64,000 bases of DNA from Myxacorys almedinensis A (GCF_010091945.1 NZ_WVIE01000019.1:1-64000); one strand, 5' to 3'. Shown: positions 24,712-34,314, numbered from the stretch's first letter. Notes: generated from the letters alone by a model not told the origin. Program-made: numbers and translations.

Positions 24712-25560
24712 TCACAGAGCAGCCTTAAATTTGACAGTTTCTTGCCACCAGGCTTGTTGAGTATCTAAGACATTGGTTCTCGGCTCGTCATGCCCTGCCC
24801 AATCCCATAGAACTAAGCCATTGGCTCCGCGATCGCGCACGGTTTCTAGCTGGGTTCGCCAATAGTCTCCTGCGATGAATTGATTGCGCCGCTCACGGTT
24901 ACTGATGTGATACCGGCACCAGAGAAACGGGTAAACGGGTTTGCCAAATTGCTGTGCTTCTTCGATGTTTGCACTCGCATAGGTCACCCATCCGGGAATA
25001 TCTGTATAAAAAGTATAAAGAGAAGGTGCGAGAAAATCAGAAGCATCAGCGATCGGTTTGAGGAATTGGTTGGCTGTCCTCCAGCCTGAACGCCCTCCTG
25101 GTAAGTTTCGCACGGGCGTCCAGTAATCGCGAATCGGCGGTATGCTGTAAACTCCAAGCTTGAGAGAAGGGGCAGCCTCTCGCATCCACTCAATGACCTG
25201 TAAAAGCTTATCGATGCTTTGTTGAACTTCCGCTTTCGGGTCTTGGTTGATGTTTACCTTCCAATGTTCGATGTCGATCACAAAATGGGAGAACTGCCCT
25301 GCTGCGGCACGGGCATTTTGTTGGCAAGCTTCTCGATCGGGCTGCGATCGATCATCTTTGTTCTTCCAAAAGCCGCGATCGTCGACCCGAATTGGCTTTA
25401 GTCCAGCATTGGGCTTTTGATCATAGATTAGACCATCAAAGATTGTAAAAGAGGCTGCTCGCTGAGCAGGACGAGACTCGACTTTCTGACAGGCACTCGG
25501 TAAAAGGGCACTTCCACCCAAAAGCGTGAGAAACTGTCTACGGTTCCAAAGGCTCGGCAT
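24712..25560 (-). CDS. Tat-exported lipoprotein with TIM-barrel glycosidase-like domain
   Basis: The 282-residue protein starts with RRQFLTLLGGSALLPSAC, a twin-arginine signal with a Leu-x-x-Ala/Ser-Cys-type lipobox, so it is probably exported folded and lipid-anchored. The mature part has the look of a TIM barrel: FVIDIEHW at an acidic strand end, SLYTFYTDIPGW, YPFLWCRYHIS and GLVLWDWAGHDEP, all placed as in GH56/hyaluronidase-like or similar glycoside hydrolases. No family is recognised with certainty. In its place among glycosyltransferase genes it may trim or process the exported polymer. Confidence 0.6.
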   Translation of the reverse strand: MPSLWNRRQFLTLLGGSALLPSACQKVESRPAQRAASFTIFDGLIYDQKPNAGLKPIRVDDRGFWKNKDDRSQPDREACQQNARAAAGQFSHFVIDIEHWKVNINQDPKAEVQQSIDKLLQVIEWMREAAPSLKLGVYSIPPIRDYWTPVRNLPGGRSGWRTANQFLKPIADASDFLAPSLYTFYTDIPGWVTYASANIEEAQQFGKPVYPFLWCRYHISNRERRNQFIAGDYWRTQLETVRDRGANGLVLWDWAGHDEPRTNVLDTQQAWWQETVKFKAAL

Positions 25561-25610
25561 TTGAGAAGATCTCCTGTAGTTTAATGATGTGCGAAGTCGA
25601 GAATAAAACT

Positions 25611-25761
25611 AATACCCAATTGATTTTTCACGGCGACAGATCCTCGACCCCCTGCCTACGGCATCCCCCTTGGTCAGGAGGGGCTTTCCAGATCCTCTCT
25701 TGACTAAAGAGGGGTTGGGGGAAGTCGCACATCTGTAGAATTTACAGATTAAATTGGTATA
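25611..25761. mobile_element. MITE-like element candidate
   Basis: The 150-bp stretch is non-coding. Its ends carry short inverted sequences (ATACCCAATT at 25612-25621 and AATTGGTAT at 25752-25760). The inside is G+C-rich with inverted CCCC/GGGG blocks and GCGAC (25633-25637) against GTCGC. ATACCAATT-type ends and CCCCTC-rich interiors are common in cyanobacterial miniature elements. It lies between two minus-strand genes and carries no transposase. The call is from structure alone and was not checked for other copies. Confidence 0.5.
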
Positions 25762-25862
25762 AATTCTTCGCCTGTTTTAGAGACTGAAAATTTCGCAGCA
25801 GATTTTTCATCGTTGTCTCCATACGCCTTGGTTGAGGTTAAAGAACTCAAAGTCGAGGTGAC

Positions 25863-26882
25863 TTAAATTTGAGCCGATGGTCTGCACCAAGCTGATTTTG
25901 ATTGGGTACAGAGTTGCTGAAACAGTAAATCTGCGATCGCACGGTTGCCCGTTTCGGTTGGATGAATGTGATCGGCATAATAACTCGCGATCGTAGTGTC
26001 GGGCAGGTTTGCCCAAGCGGCTTGGATGTCTACAACGGGCACCTGAAGCGAATTTAGGAGGTTGAAAAACTCAGGCTTATAGGTTGGCACTGTACCTGTG
26101 AGACCCACATCATCAATATTGGGCGTATAAAGCACGATCACAGGGATCTGCTTGGCTTTGAGTTGTTGTATGGCTGTTTTCAGCGTTTGCATATTCTGGC
26201 TAAACAGTTCAGTAGCGTTCGACCGCAAGGGCTTGAACGAAGTCTCTGAAGCGGGTTCTGACGCCACAACCGCCGCTTTTTTCAATCGTTGCCATCGTGG
26301 CACAATGTAGCGTACCCAAGCTTCTTCGATCGCACAAGAGGGGGTTCGATCGGGAAAGCTTGGCGACTGCCCAATATGCTTTCCCTGACTCATGGGCTGG
26401 GTTAAATCACTCGTTCCAATTTGAAAGATGACGACATCACTCTCGAAAGTGCCAAATTTTTGCAGATACCGGACAGCATTGCCAATCCCCCACCCACCAG
26501 CCGCTGCATTCAGCACGTCCACTTTGGATTCTGCTTTGGATTCTGTTTGGGCAAGGCGAACTTTGAACAGTTCCGTGATTGTTTGCTGCTGATCGCTAAA
26601 TACTCCACCATTAAGTACAGAATCGCCCAGCATCATAATTCTCAGCGTATCTGAGGGTTTCGGAAGCACAATCTCGTCCGATCGCTGAGAGTACTGATTA
26701 AATTTTATCCGTTTACCGAATCGATAAACCTCCTGATTTGGTTGAAATTGATAGCCCGTCTCCTCATCCGCCTGCCACAAGGGCGGTGTGCCTAGCCCAA
26801 CAACAAATCGTAAAATCAGTTCAGCACTCAGAATGGCAACACCAAGTGCAATAAAAATCCAAAAGACTATTTTGGGGTTCAT
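25863..26882 (-). CDS. SGNH/GDSL-type esterase family membrane protein
   Basis: The 339-residue protein starts at an ATG that overlaps the preceding stop (TAATG) and begins with a membrane anchor (IVFWIFIALGVAILSAELIL). Block I MMLGDSVLNGG holds the catalytic Ser, GTSDLTQP supplies an oxyanion residue, and the Asp/His pair lies in YADHIHPTETGN. Such SGNH proteins in polysaccharide loci act as O-acetylesterases or acetyltransferases on glycans. The anchor suggests that the active site faces the periplasm. Its gene is coupled to the YdcF-like gene. A tandem ESKAESK repeat lies in a linker. Confidence 0.82.
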   Translation of the reverse strand: MNPKIVFWIFIALGVAILSAELILRFVVGLGTPPLWQADEETGYQFQPNQEVYRFGKRIKFNQYSQRSDEIVLPKPSDTLRIMMLGDSVLNGGVFSDQQQTITELFKVRLAQTESKAESKVDVLNAAAGGWGIGNAVRYLQKFGTFESDVVIFQIGTSDLTQPMSQGKHIGQSPSFPDRTPSCAIEEAWVRYIVPRWQRLKKAAVVASEPASETSFKPLRSNATELFSQNMQTLKTAIQQLKAKQIPVIVLYTPNIDDVGLTGTVPTYKPEFFNLLNSLQVPVVDIQAAWANLPDTTIASYYADHIHPTETGNRAIADLLFQQLCTQSKSAWCRPSAQI

Positions 26883-27445
26883 TATCGGGTAAGTGAACGA
26901 CGTTTTAAGCTCGCTCCAGTTCGTCCTGTTACTAGCCACACTACAGATCGCCCAACATCTCGTAGAACTCGCAGTTGTGATTCTTGGCGATGCTCTCCAG
27001 AAACGCTGAGCGGAGTAAACGCGATGCCCTGGCTTCCTAAAACAATTGTTGCGATCGCAGATGCCCTATCCATGTGATAATCCGACGTCACCACATACAC
27101 ATGCTGAATACCGCGCCGCTTGAAATCGCTCACAGTGGTTGTGAAATTGGTAACAGTATCTGTGGCGCGGCGATCAAACCGTAATTGGGACGAGGGAATT
27201 CCAGCTTGGCGAAAAATGTTAGCCGCATCAGGAGAACCTGAAGACACCCAAATGGTCAATTGAGGCTGCTGAAGGGCAAGTTGAGCCGCAAAACTTTCGC
27301 GATCGCTCGACCCGCCCAAGATCAAAATAACTTCCGGATCGGGGGCTTGTTGTTGAGCGATGGCAAGCCTAGTTGGAATATAGCCAACGCCAAGCAGAAC
27401 GAAAACAAAGGCGATGCACCGAGGCAGCCGAAATCGCGTAAACAC
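26882..27445 (-). CDS. YdcF-like (DUF218) protein with N-terminal signal/anchor
   Basis: The 187-residue protein begins with basic residues and a hydrophobic stretch (CIAFVFVLLGVGYIPTRLA), then the DUF218/YdcF fold: LILGGSSDRE, a Lys/Arg-rich region and YVVTSDYHMDRA. These motifs are shared with ElyC/SanA-type envelope proteins. The function in cyanobacteria is unknown; relatives influence peptidoglycan and envelope-polysaccharide synthesis. The stop overlaps the next start by one nucleotide, so it is translated together with the SGNH gene. Placement in the polysaccharide cluster points to a wall or polymer role. Confidence 0.8.
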   Translation of the reverse strand: MFTRFRLPRCIAFVFVLLGVGYIPTRLAIAQQQAPDPEVILILGGSSDRESFAAQLALQQPQLTIWVSSGSPDAANIFRQAGIPSSQLRFDRRATDTVTNFTTTVSDFKRRGIQHVYVVTSDYHMDRASAIATIVLGSQGIAFTPLSVSGEHRQESQLRVLRDVGRSVVWLVTGRTGASLKRRSLTR

Positions 27446-27524
27446 AGTAAGTAGTTAGCATGGTAGAACCCCTACTTACTACTGTACTGCGTTTATTATG
27501 TTTGAGAAACGCTTTCCATTTGCA

Positions 27525-28763
27525 TCACATTGTCTCCAACAGAGATTGAAGGCTGCCTCCACGACAGAGAATAGAGCTATTATTCACGTTTCGTAGGGTT
27601 TTGGAATCTTCATTGTTAATGTATAAATGAAGCTTGGAACCCTGATATTGTAGGAGAAAAGCAGCGATTTTTGAAGGATTTAGATAACAATCAAAATAAT
27701 TTATTACGGCTGCTCTCATCTCTGAAATCTCTTCTTTGCTCATATGATTAATGTGGCTAATTAGTTTAGGCAAGTCCTCTAGCTGTTTATAAACAAAACA
27801 GTTTTTGCCATGCACTAATGCAGGCGAAAACCAATTTTCATAAGACAAAATTGGGATACATCCAACTGCCATCGCTTCAATTGCGTTGTGGCACATCAGC
27901 ATATACCAGCCAGGTAATGCCAGAAAGAAATCCGCGATCGCTAACTCCCGTAGCCAATTTTCTGCCAACCCTTTGCTAGTGCAGAGCACAACCGAGTAAG
28001 CTTGATACTGCTTAGCCTGGGCAAGAATTTGTTGCCTTTGCTTAAAGTTACGAATTTCAACAATCTTAAGCTGTGAAGAATTTTCCAATAAAAACTCTAC
28101 ACAGCGATCGCGCGAAGGGACATGATAAGATTGCTCGATCAAATATCGGGTTTCTTCGTATCTTGTATTACCCGCAAAAAAAATTGAAATATGCCGCTCT
28201 TGGTCTCTGAATTTCTGGATCTCCTGGCTAAACTGATCATAATTTTGTAGCAAAAAAGGATGAATACCATAGGGCAACATGAAAGTATCACCCTCGCCCT
28301 TATCAACAGGTATTGATACGTCTGTCTCTATCTTGATCTGAACTGGAACCTTATCAAACGCTCCAATTTCATCTTTTTCAGAACTCACAATTGCCTTTGG
28401 TTTCAGACCGCATGAAGGAGTTGAAACAATCTTTAAATTTTTAATTGTAAAAAGCCTTCGTCCCTCATGAGTTAATTTGATGTAATTTTCTAAATTAAAA
28501 TTCCAAATAAAAACAATTTGCGAGGGGGATGAACTGAAATAATGCAGAATCTGATAAATGTATCGATGTCCAAGCTTAGGAAGATATAACAATACAAAGT
28601 TTTCAGTATGAAGAGGCGTGATTTTATTTTGAAATCGCCGCTTCAAATAACCAAATCCTTGCACAGCTAGATTTTCAGACAACTTGGCGGGAAGCCTTTT
28701 TTCACATACGATTAGTTCAATCCCTTTGATCAAATGCTGTGTCGCTGACGTAATCTTTTTCAA
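27525..28763 (-). CDS. Exostosin-like glycosyltransferase
   Basis: The 412-residue protein is a GT-B-like transferase resembling the exostosin (GT47) group. The C-terminal half has IFFAGNTRYEETRYLI, FFLALPGWYMLMCHNAIEAMAVGCIPI with the conserved Glu and Gly, and SYENWFSPALVHGKNCFVY, typical of exostosin-family donor sites. The N-terminal half is not conserved in an obvious way. No membrane helix is seen. It is A+T-richer than its neighbours. It would add one sugar in the cytosol. The family is from pattern memory; a generic GT-B is the alternative. Confidence 0.68.
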   Translation of the reverse strand: MKKITSATQHLIKGIELIVCEKRLPAKLSENLAVQGFGYLKRRFQNKITPLHTENFVLLYLPKLGHRYIYQILHYFSSSPSQIVFIWNFNLENYIKLTHEGRRLFTIKNLKIVSTPSCGLKPKAIVSSEKDEIGAFDKVPVQIKIETDVSIPVDKGEGDTFMLPYGIHPFLLQNYDQFSQEIQKFRDQERHISIFFAGNTRYEETRYLIEQSYHVPSRDRCVEFLLENSSQLKIVEIRNFKQRQQILAQAKQYQAYSVVLCTSKGLAENWLRELAIADFFLALPGWYMLMCHNAIEAMAVGCIPILSYENWFSPALVHGKNCFVYKQLEDLPKLISHINHMSKEEISEMRAAVINYFDCYLNPSKIAAFLLQYQGSKLHLYINNEDSKTLRNVNNSSILCRGGSLQSLLETM

Positions 28764-28839
28764 AGCGCGTGCATGAAGCTGATGCTACATAGGGGTATGA
28801 AAATGGGGTACAAAAAAGGGGTACAAAAAATTTCTATAT

Positions 28840-29616
28840 TTACTGTTTTTGAGAGGAAACTTCTGCCTCGATTAAATGAATTGAGAGTAGAATCTCAGCC
28901 AGCACTCGTTGAAAGGCATAGTACCAGCCTGCCCACCCATCCAAGATACCGCCTTTGAGAAATAGGCAGTAAATCAGAATTACGAGCGGCGCTAGAATTT
29001 TGCTTTTGCGGATGCGATCGCCTAAGCTCAATTCCTGTTCTGGCGTTGAAAGCAACTTCTTGACCTCCAATGCCATGTATCGATCTTGCGCCCAAAGCCA
29101 ACGGCTCAGGGGTTTACGATCGTCATGATGAAAATAACTATCCAACATTGCATATTGACCAGAGACTTGCAAAACTTGAGTATGCCCATCATCAATATAA
29201 GTTGCTTTCTGGCGACGAAATAACGCTTGTCTGGGTGGCAAAATAGTTCCTCGAAGCGGCTTTCCAAACACACAATATTTAAACCGAATAGAGTAGCTAT
29301 CAACTTCGGATGCATTGGATAAAGTGTTAATTTCAGAGACAAGTGCTTCAGGCACAATATAGTCAGCATCCAAAGACAGCACCCACTCTGTTTGAACTTG
29401 AGCTAACCCATAGTTCCACTGATTAGCATGAGTATCAAATTGACGTTGAAAGATCTCAACTTGAGGATGCAACTTTAGAATGTTGATAGTGCTATCAGTG
29501 CTATAGCTATCTACAACAACAATTCGTTTTGCCCAAGCTAGATGATCTAATATGCGACCAATATTTGGTGCCTCGTTGAACGTTAGAATGAGGGGTGTAA
29601 CATCCTGAAGATTCAT
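28840..29616 (-). CDS. Family 2 glycosyltransferase (WaaE/KdtX-like)
   Basis: The 258-residue GT-A protein starts with LTFNEAPNIGRILDHLAW and IVVVDSYSTDSTINIL. It has HANQWNYGLAQVQTEWVLSLDADY, the donor/metal motif of the WaaE/KdtX branch, and PRQALFRRQKATY near the acceptor site. The C-terminus (about 205-250) has a hydrophobic segment followed by charged residues, which suggests membrane attachment. It overlaps the next upstream gene by 4 nt. WaaE-like enzymes add a glucose to LPS core heptose in other bacteria, but the acceptor is uncertain here. Confidence 0.85.
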   Translation of the reverse strand: MNLQDVTPLILTFNEAPNIGRILDHLAWAKRIVVVDSYSTDSTINILKLHPQVEIFQRQFDTHANQWNYGLAQVQTEWVLSLDADYIVPEALVSEINTLSNASEVDSYSIRFKYCVFGKPLRGTILPPRQALFRRQKATYIDDGHTQVLQVSGQYAMLDSYFHHDDRKPLSRWLWAQDRYMALEVKKLLSTPEQELSLGDRIRKSKILAPLVILIYCLFLKGGILDGWAGWYYAFQRVLAEILLSIHLIEAEVSSQKQ

Positions 29617-30479
29617 CTTAATTTGTTGCAGGTTTTACATTGTACAGAATAGAGACCGAATTCATCGCAAACTTGCTGAATCAGCGCTTTATAAACAAAC
29701 AATCGATAGAAGCGTAGGGCATAAAATCTTACAAGCTCCTTAGGGTTTCCCGCTATTTCTTTTAGAAAAAGATGCGTTTGATACATCGAGTTTTCTGTAT
29801 TGTCTGTACTATAAATCGCCCCAGGAAAGGGCAGGGGTTGTAGAGGCGAGCCGCGCTCTGCCATGACTATAGCTAACCGATGGTGTTGAAGAAATCGCTT
29901 ATCATTAATGGCTAAAAATTCATCTTGGTCAATCAAAGGCTGGAGCAATTCACCTCTGACGATATTGCTTGTGCCACAAATGAGATGGAAGTTTTTTTTT
30001 CGCAGACGGATCGCTTTAGATCCTTCCCGATATTGATAACCCGTATTAAAAAACCATCCATTACAATCAGGATTTTCTTGCACAAATTGAGCAAGTTTAT
30101 TACTAACGCAATCGTCAGAATCTAAAGTCATAAAATAAGCATTTTTGTCTTTATAGGCATAGCGTAAACCCGCCAAAATTTTTTGATATTTATCCGTATT
30201 TTTTGCATCTCTAGTTATAGACCTAGGCGGAGAGAAATCAACGTCTACATATTCCAAATAAGAATAAGTATTCTTTAAAGTTGGTCGCTCATGGCAAACA
30301 ACAATAGTCCGAAATTTTGATGAGGTTTGATTTTGAACCGATAGAAGCGTTCTTTCAAGAAGATTAGAAACCGTCTCCCAAGATTTTGAAACTCTTTTAC
30401 TTCTGAGCGGAATGATGAATACCAACATTGCGCTTTTCTTTCTCAATTTTTTAGCTAAAAGATTTGATTGGCTCTGCAA
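29613..30479 (-). CDS. Putative glycosyltransferase of GT-A type
   Basis: The 288-residue protein starts with a basic, hydrophobic N-terminus and reads FIIPLRSKRVSKSWETVSNLLERTLLSV, an N-terminal strand and helix of a GT-A fold. ALRYAYKDKNAYFMTLDSDD-type motifs provide a D-x-D-D metal site. A Cys-x-x-Cys at the C-terminus may bind a metal or form a disulfide. It overlaps both neighbours (4 nt and 29 nt), so it belongs to one transcript. Sugar specificity is unknown. Confidence 0.72.
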   Translation of the reverse strand: MQSQSNLLAKKLRKKSAMLVFIIPLRSKRVSKSWETVSNLLERTLLSVQNQTSSKFRTIVVCHERPTLKNTYSYLEYVDVDFSPPRSITRDAKNTDKYQKILAGLRYAYKDKNAYFMTLDSDDCVSNKLAQFVQENPDCNGWFFNTGYQYREGSKAIRLRKKNFHLICGTSNIVRGELLQPLIDQDEFLAINDKRFLQHHRLAIVMAERGSPLQPLPFPGAIYSTDNTENSMYQTHLFLKEIAGNPKELVRFYALRFYRLFVYKALIQQVCDEFGLYSVQCKTCNKLR

Positions 30480-31638
30480 TGTTTCCGTAGATTTGCACTA
30501 TCTGTTTTGCAATTTGTTCCCAAGTATAGTGCTCGAAGATAAATCGACGCGCGCGATCGCCAACAGATCTCGCAACATCAGAAGATTCTAGACAGTACCG
30601 AAGCGTCTCTGCGATCGCATTAGTGTCTAAGGCAGGCACGTAGCCAAGCTGCTGTTCTTCAAGGACAGATGCAAGAGCAACACCTGGCGTCAAAATTGTC
30701 GTCAGCCCTGCTGCCATTGCTTCTAGCACAACCATCCCAAAATTCTCAGAACAAGAAGTGAGAGCAAAGAAGTCTGAGCCTTGAAGCAGCAGATCCTTAA
30801 ATTCTCCCGTTACAAAGCCAGGGCGGTAAGTGCGCGTTTGAATTCCAGCCTTGTTTAGCAACAGATCTACTTCCTGCTCATAGTCTGGAGTTCCATTTCC
30901 TGCTAACACAAACGTAAATGGCAGATCAACGAGTTGTCCTAATGCTGGAATGAGATACTCTAAGCCTTTCTTGTAATGTAGCCGAGACATAAATAAAATA
31001 ATCGGCTGCTCTGCCGGAAGCTTGAGTTGCTCGCGCAGTCGTGTACGAGCATGAGGAATTGGATCAGCAACGGAAACTCCTAGAGGCAAGACAACACTGG
31101 GAACATTGAGTGCCAATTGCTTAACTTCTTGTTCTTCCATAACTGATGTCAACTGCAAAAATTGGCTTTGTCGAATATTGTCACGCTCGATGAGCAATAA
31201 GTATAGTTGTTTTTTGAGTTTGCTTTGCTGAAGTGACCAGTTGCAGAGCAGTCCGTGTGGCTGATGAATGTAAGGAACTCGCTTCAGCCGTGCGATCGCC
31301 ATCGCGATCGTGGATGGATAAGAAAACAGTGCATGGACATGAACTAAATCATACTCAGCAATATGGTTCCACAACCAAGTGGTGAGTGTCTTAGAGAAGG
31401 CAAATTCACGGATGGCAGACTGAGCCGGAGAAAAACGGGGAAAAAACCAGGTTGGAATGTGCTGGTACTCAACTTTCTGATGCAGTGAAACATCCAACAG
31501 CGCTTCTCCATCATCATTTGTGGTAGCAAGTTCTACATTGACTCCTTGCGACCTTAAAGCTCGTAGTAATCCCAAAACTGCTTGACTTGTTCCTCCCCTA
31601 GATAATCCAACAGAAGGGATGACGTGAAGAATTTTCAT
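30451..31638 (-). CDS. Family 4 glycosyltransferase
   Basis: The 395-residue GT-B protein begins with MKILHVIPSVGLSRGGTSQA, the G-G acceptor loop of GT4 enzymes. The donor half has LFMSRLHYKKGLEYLIPAL and the E-x7-E signature in SENFGMVVLEAMAAGL, which binds the nucleotide-sugar ribose and phosphates. It overlaps the following gene by 29 nt. It acts on the cytosolic face of the membrane. Donor and linkage are not determinable from sequence. Confidence 0.92.
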   Translation of the reverse strand: MKILHVIPSVGLSRGGTSQAVLGLLRALRSQGVNVELATTNDDGEALLDVSLHQKVEYQHIPTWFFPRFSPAQSAIREFAFSKTLTTWLWNHIAEYDLVHVHALFSYPSTIAMAIARLKRVPYIHQPHGLLCNWSLQQSKLKKQLYLLLIERDNIRQSQFLQLTSVMEEQEVKQLALNVPSVVLPLGVSVADPIPHARTRLREQLKLPAEQPIILFMSRLHYKKGLEYLIPALGQLVDLPFTFVLAGNGTPDYEQEVDLLLNKAGIQTRTYRPGFVTGEFKDLLLQGSDFFALTSCSENFGMVVLEAMAAGLTTILTPGVALASVLEEQQLGYVPALDTNAIAETLRYCLESSDVARSVGDRARRFIFEHYTWEQIAKQIVQIYGNIAEPIKSFS

Positions 31639-31651
31639 ACAAGTAGTTTTT

Positions 31652-32800
31652 TTATGCGAATAAATTATGCTGAGCTTGACTCATTGCAAACCTTACAGCT
31701 TGACTCAAACCTTGAGCAAAATAAGCTGGCGAGAAATTCTGAATATGAGCTAAAGCAGCATTGCCCATTGCCTTAGCATCCGATTGTTCGGAACTCATTT
31801 TCAGCATTAACTCAGTCATGTGCTCAGAGTCATCTGGATCAAATCCCCAACCATTCACCCCTTCAATCACCAAATCTTCAAAACAGCCACAGCGATTGGA
31901 AACCAAAACAGGTAATCCTGCTGCCATTGCCTCGTTGATCACCAAGCCCCACTGCTCTTGAGTACTGGCATGAACGAAGCAACCCGCGTGAGCAAAATAC
32001 GGCAATAACTCTTCTTGCTGAAGAAAGCCTGGTAAATGAATGCGATCGCTTAACCCCAGTTCTGCAATTTGTTGTTCAATCTGAGGGCGAAGCTGACCAT
32101 CGCCGCACAAGACTAAATCCCAGGCTTGTGCATTCGCTTGTTGATAATAAGCAGCATAAGCAGAGACAAGATTTGATAGATTTTTTTTAGGGATAAAACG
32201 ATTAATTGACAAAAAGAATGGTCGATCGATCGGTCGAAGCAGCGCGCCGATTTTAGATGGATGAAACGTGTCATTACCAACCACGTTATATCCGACTGCA
32301 ATCTGCTCAGGCACCATTCCTAGCTTAGTCAAATATCGTTTCTGAGGTTTTCCGCCCACTAAAGCCGCTTGGAACTGTTTGATGATTGTGCGCTTAACCT
32401 GTTCCTGCCACCACCGACGTGAAGCATCATCTTCTTTAGTTGCAGAAAACAGAATTCTGCCTTTTCCCCTCCAAACTCCCCACATCAATGCCATCAGCAT
32501 CGAAGGACGAAAATAGCCCATAATGGCGATCGCATCCGGTTGAACCCGCTCTAACGTTTTAAGCAGGGTTTGACCTAGCTTAATTGGATGAACCGCTTCA
32601 AGCTGCTGATTTTCGGTGATCGTAATAAACGGATAGGGAAGATTCTCAACGCTAGTCCTCCACTCGTAATCTGCTTCCGCTCGCGCCAGTTCGATTGCCG
32701 TCACCTGCCAATTTAAGTCTTGGCAAAGTTGATGCATCGCATTCACCCGTGCCAAATGATAAGGTCCATAATTTGTGAATAGCAAAGCAATATGAGTCAT
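31652..32800 (-). CDS. Family 4 glycosyltransferase
   Basis: The 382-residue GT-B protein starts with IALLFTNYGPYHLARVNAM and has FLSINRFIPKKNLSNLVSAY and EQWGLVINEAMAAGLPVLV (E-x7-E) in the donor domain, with SNRCGCFEDLV after it. It resembles GT4 enzymes that act on lipid-linked oligosaccharides. It is separated by 13 nt from the next GT4 gene, with which it is probably co-transcribed. The specific sugar cannot be told. Confidence 0.92.
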   Translation of the reverse strand: MTHIALLFTNYGPYHLARVNAMHQLCQDLNWQVTAIELARAEADYEWRTSVENLPYPFITITENQQLEAVHPIKLGQTLLKTLERVQPDAIAIMGYFRPSMLMALMWGVWRGKGRILFSATKEDDASRRWWQEQVKRTIIKQFQAALVGGKPQKRYLTKLGMVPEQIAVGYNVVGNDTFHPSKIGALLRPIDRPFFLSINRFIPKKNLSNLVSAYAAYYQQANAQAWDLVLCGDGQLRPQIEQQIAELGLSDRIHLPGFLQQEELLPYFAHAGCFVHASTQEQWGLVINEAMAAGLPVLVSNRCGCFEDLVIEGVNGWGFDPDDSEHMTELMLKMSSEQSDAKAMGNAALAHIQNFSPAYFAQGLSQAVRFAMSQAQHNLFA

Positions 32801-32936
32801 GATTTTTGTCTTGCGTCAACGCAGCGATCGCTTAGGTCTAATCCCCATCCATCTGTTGCGAGCGGTAGGTTTAAGTTAGGCGTTTATATGATCTATTGTT
32901 TTAATTTTCTTGATAAAGCTTTCTCATTCAATCCCA

Positions 32937-34277
32937 TTAACTAGACTGAAGATTCTCTTGAATTTCTCGCTTACTCAATCTGACAAATGCAATAAGTACC
33001 CCAATTGAACACAAGGGAAGATAGTTTCTGTAAGGATCACCATGAAATGAAAACAAGCACAGAGCTTGGATAAAAAAGATAATACTAAACCCTGTCATAG
33101 TTGCGTAATCACTCTTGAGAAGCCGTAGTGGATGCCGAAGAGATCTTCGTTGATCAAGCTGAACCATACTTAACCCAATTACCTTGAAAAATTGATAGCT
33201 TAAACAAAGAAGTGGCACCGTAAATGTTAGAATCCCAAACACTCCAAACTCAGTCGCAACTTGTAGGAAAGCATTGTGTGCAGAGCCGCTGGAATAAAGA
33301 CCATTTCCCCAAATAGGATTCTTTAGAAATAACTCCCATGCGTATTGATATATTGCTTGTCTTCCATCAATAGACATGTCTCCTCTTCCTCCGCTCGCCA
33401 CTCGAAATAGAATATCAATCCTGCTAATTCCATTTTCAATGGCAGACGCGAGAAGAGAGGGTTCATCAGAGCGTTTTTCCGGTGACATAATTGCCATGAC
33501 GGGATCTAAAATGATCAAACCGGACAGGAAGATCCCAGCGGCTAAAACAGTATTTGCGAAAAAGGTAGACGAGGCTTTATTAGAACTCAGCAAAATATAA
33601 AGAACATAGACACCCAGCAGAAAGGCACTCGCCAGCATAGATAGCGTTGCGCTACGAGTTCCAGACAAGGTGCAGACAAAAAATCCAGGAATACTAATGA
33701 GCAGCCAAATTGCCCTAGTAGATGTTTTTCCAGTTATCCACAAAATCAAACCAGATAAAAAGGCAAAAGCGCCTGTATAGCCAACCAAAATCGGATTGCC
33801 CGATGAGCCTGCTGCTAGTCGATTTCCGTTATCAACTAACATGGCACTGCCACTCATAACTTGAGCGAAAAGAACCAGTGATGTAACTGAAGCAGTTGCA
33901 TTAGATGCGTAGCAAAAAACTTTAAATTGGCTAAAAGTGAGGCTTCGGGCAAGTACTAGTGCAAACCAATAAACGCTAAAGTAAATTGCCAAGTTTTCTG
34001 GAAACACTGTAGTTGGAGAAGGGAAGATTAAATCGTAGAGAAACATTGCTACGAAAGCAATATATAGTATATCAATCACTCCAATACGAAATAGATTTTG
34101 TTTAGGTTTTTTATCAGTAATAATAAACAAGAATGGTATTGAAATAAGAGCTACTTGAAAAATTCCAGTCAAAACATTAGAGCGAACTCCAACTAAACTT
34201 GAAAGTGTAAAATAGAGCGTTAGACCATGAACATAGGCACCTAAAAGAATAGCAGACCATTTTGATTTTGGTTTCAT
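32937..34277 (-). CDS. Wzy-type O-antigen polymerase / O-antigen ligase family membrane protein
   Basis: The 446-residue protein is very hydrophobic with about eleven membrane helices. A large periplasmic loop holds DGRQAIYQYAWELFLKNP, WGNGLYSSGSAHNAFLQVATEFG and a conserved His in HNAFL, the signature of the Wzy_C/ligase (PF04932-like) group. It would polymerise lipid-linked repeats or ligate finished chains in the periplasm. Polymerase and ligase cannot be separated by sequence alone. Its presence beside an ABC-type exporter (55-57 kb) is notable, because polymerases of this type go with Wzx-dependent export. Confidence 0.85.
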   Translation of the reverse strand: MKPKSKWSAILLGAYVHGLTLYFTLSSLVGVRSNVLTGIFQVALISIPFLFIITDKKPKQNLFRIGVIDILYIAFVAMFLYDLIFPSPTTVFPENLAIYFSVYWFALVLARSLTFSQFKVFCYASNATASVTSLVLFAQVMSGSAMLVDNGNRLAAGSSGNPILVGYTGAFAFLSGLILWITGKTSTRAIWLLISIPGFFVCTLSGTRSATLSMLASAFLLGVYVLYILLSSNKASSTFFANTVLAAGIFLSGLIILDPVMAIMSPEKRSDEPSLLASAIENGISRIDILFRVASGGRGDMSIDGRQAIYQYAWELFLKNPIWGNGLYSSGSAHNAFLQVATEFGVFGILTFTVPLLCLSYQFFKVIGLSMVQLDQRRSLRHPLRLLKSDYATMTGFSIIFFIQALCLFSFHGDPYRNYLPLCSIGVLIAFVRLSKREIQENLQSS

Positions 34278-34314
34278 AACTTATTGATAAATCGCTGTAG
34301 ACAAGGGATAACTT

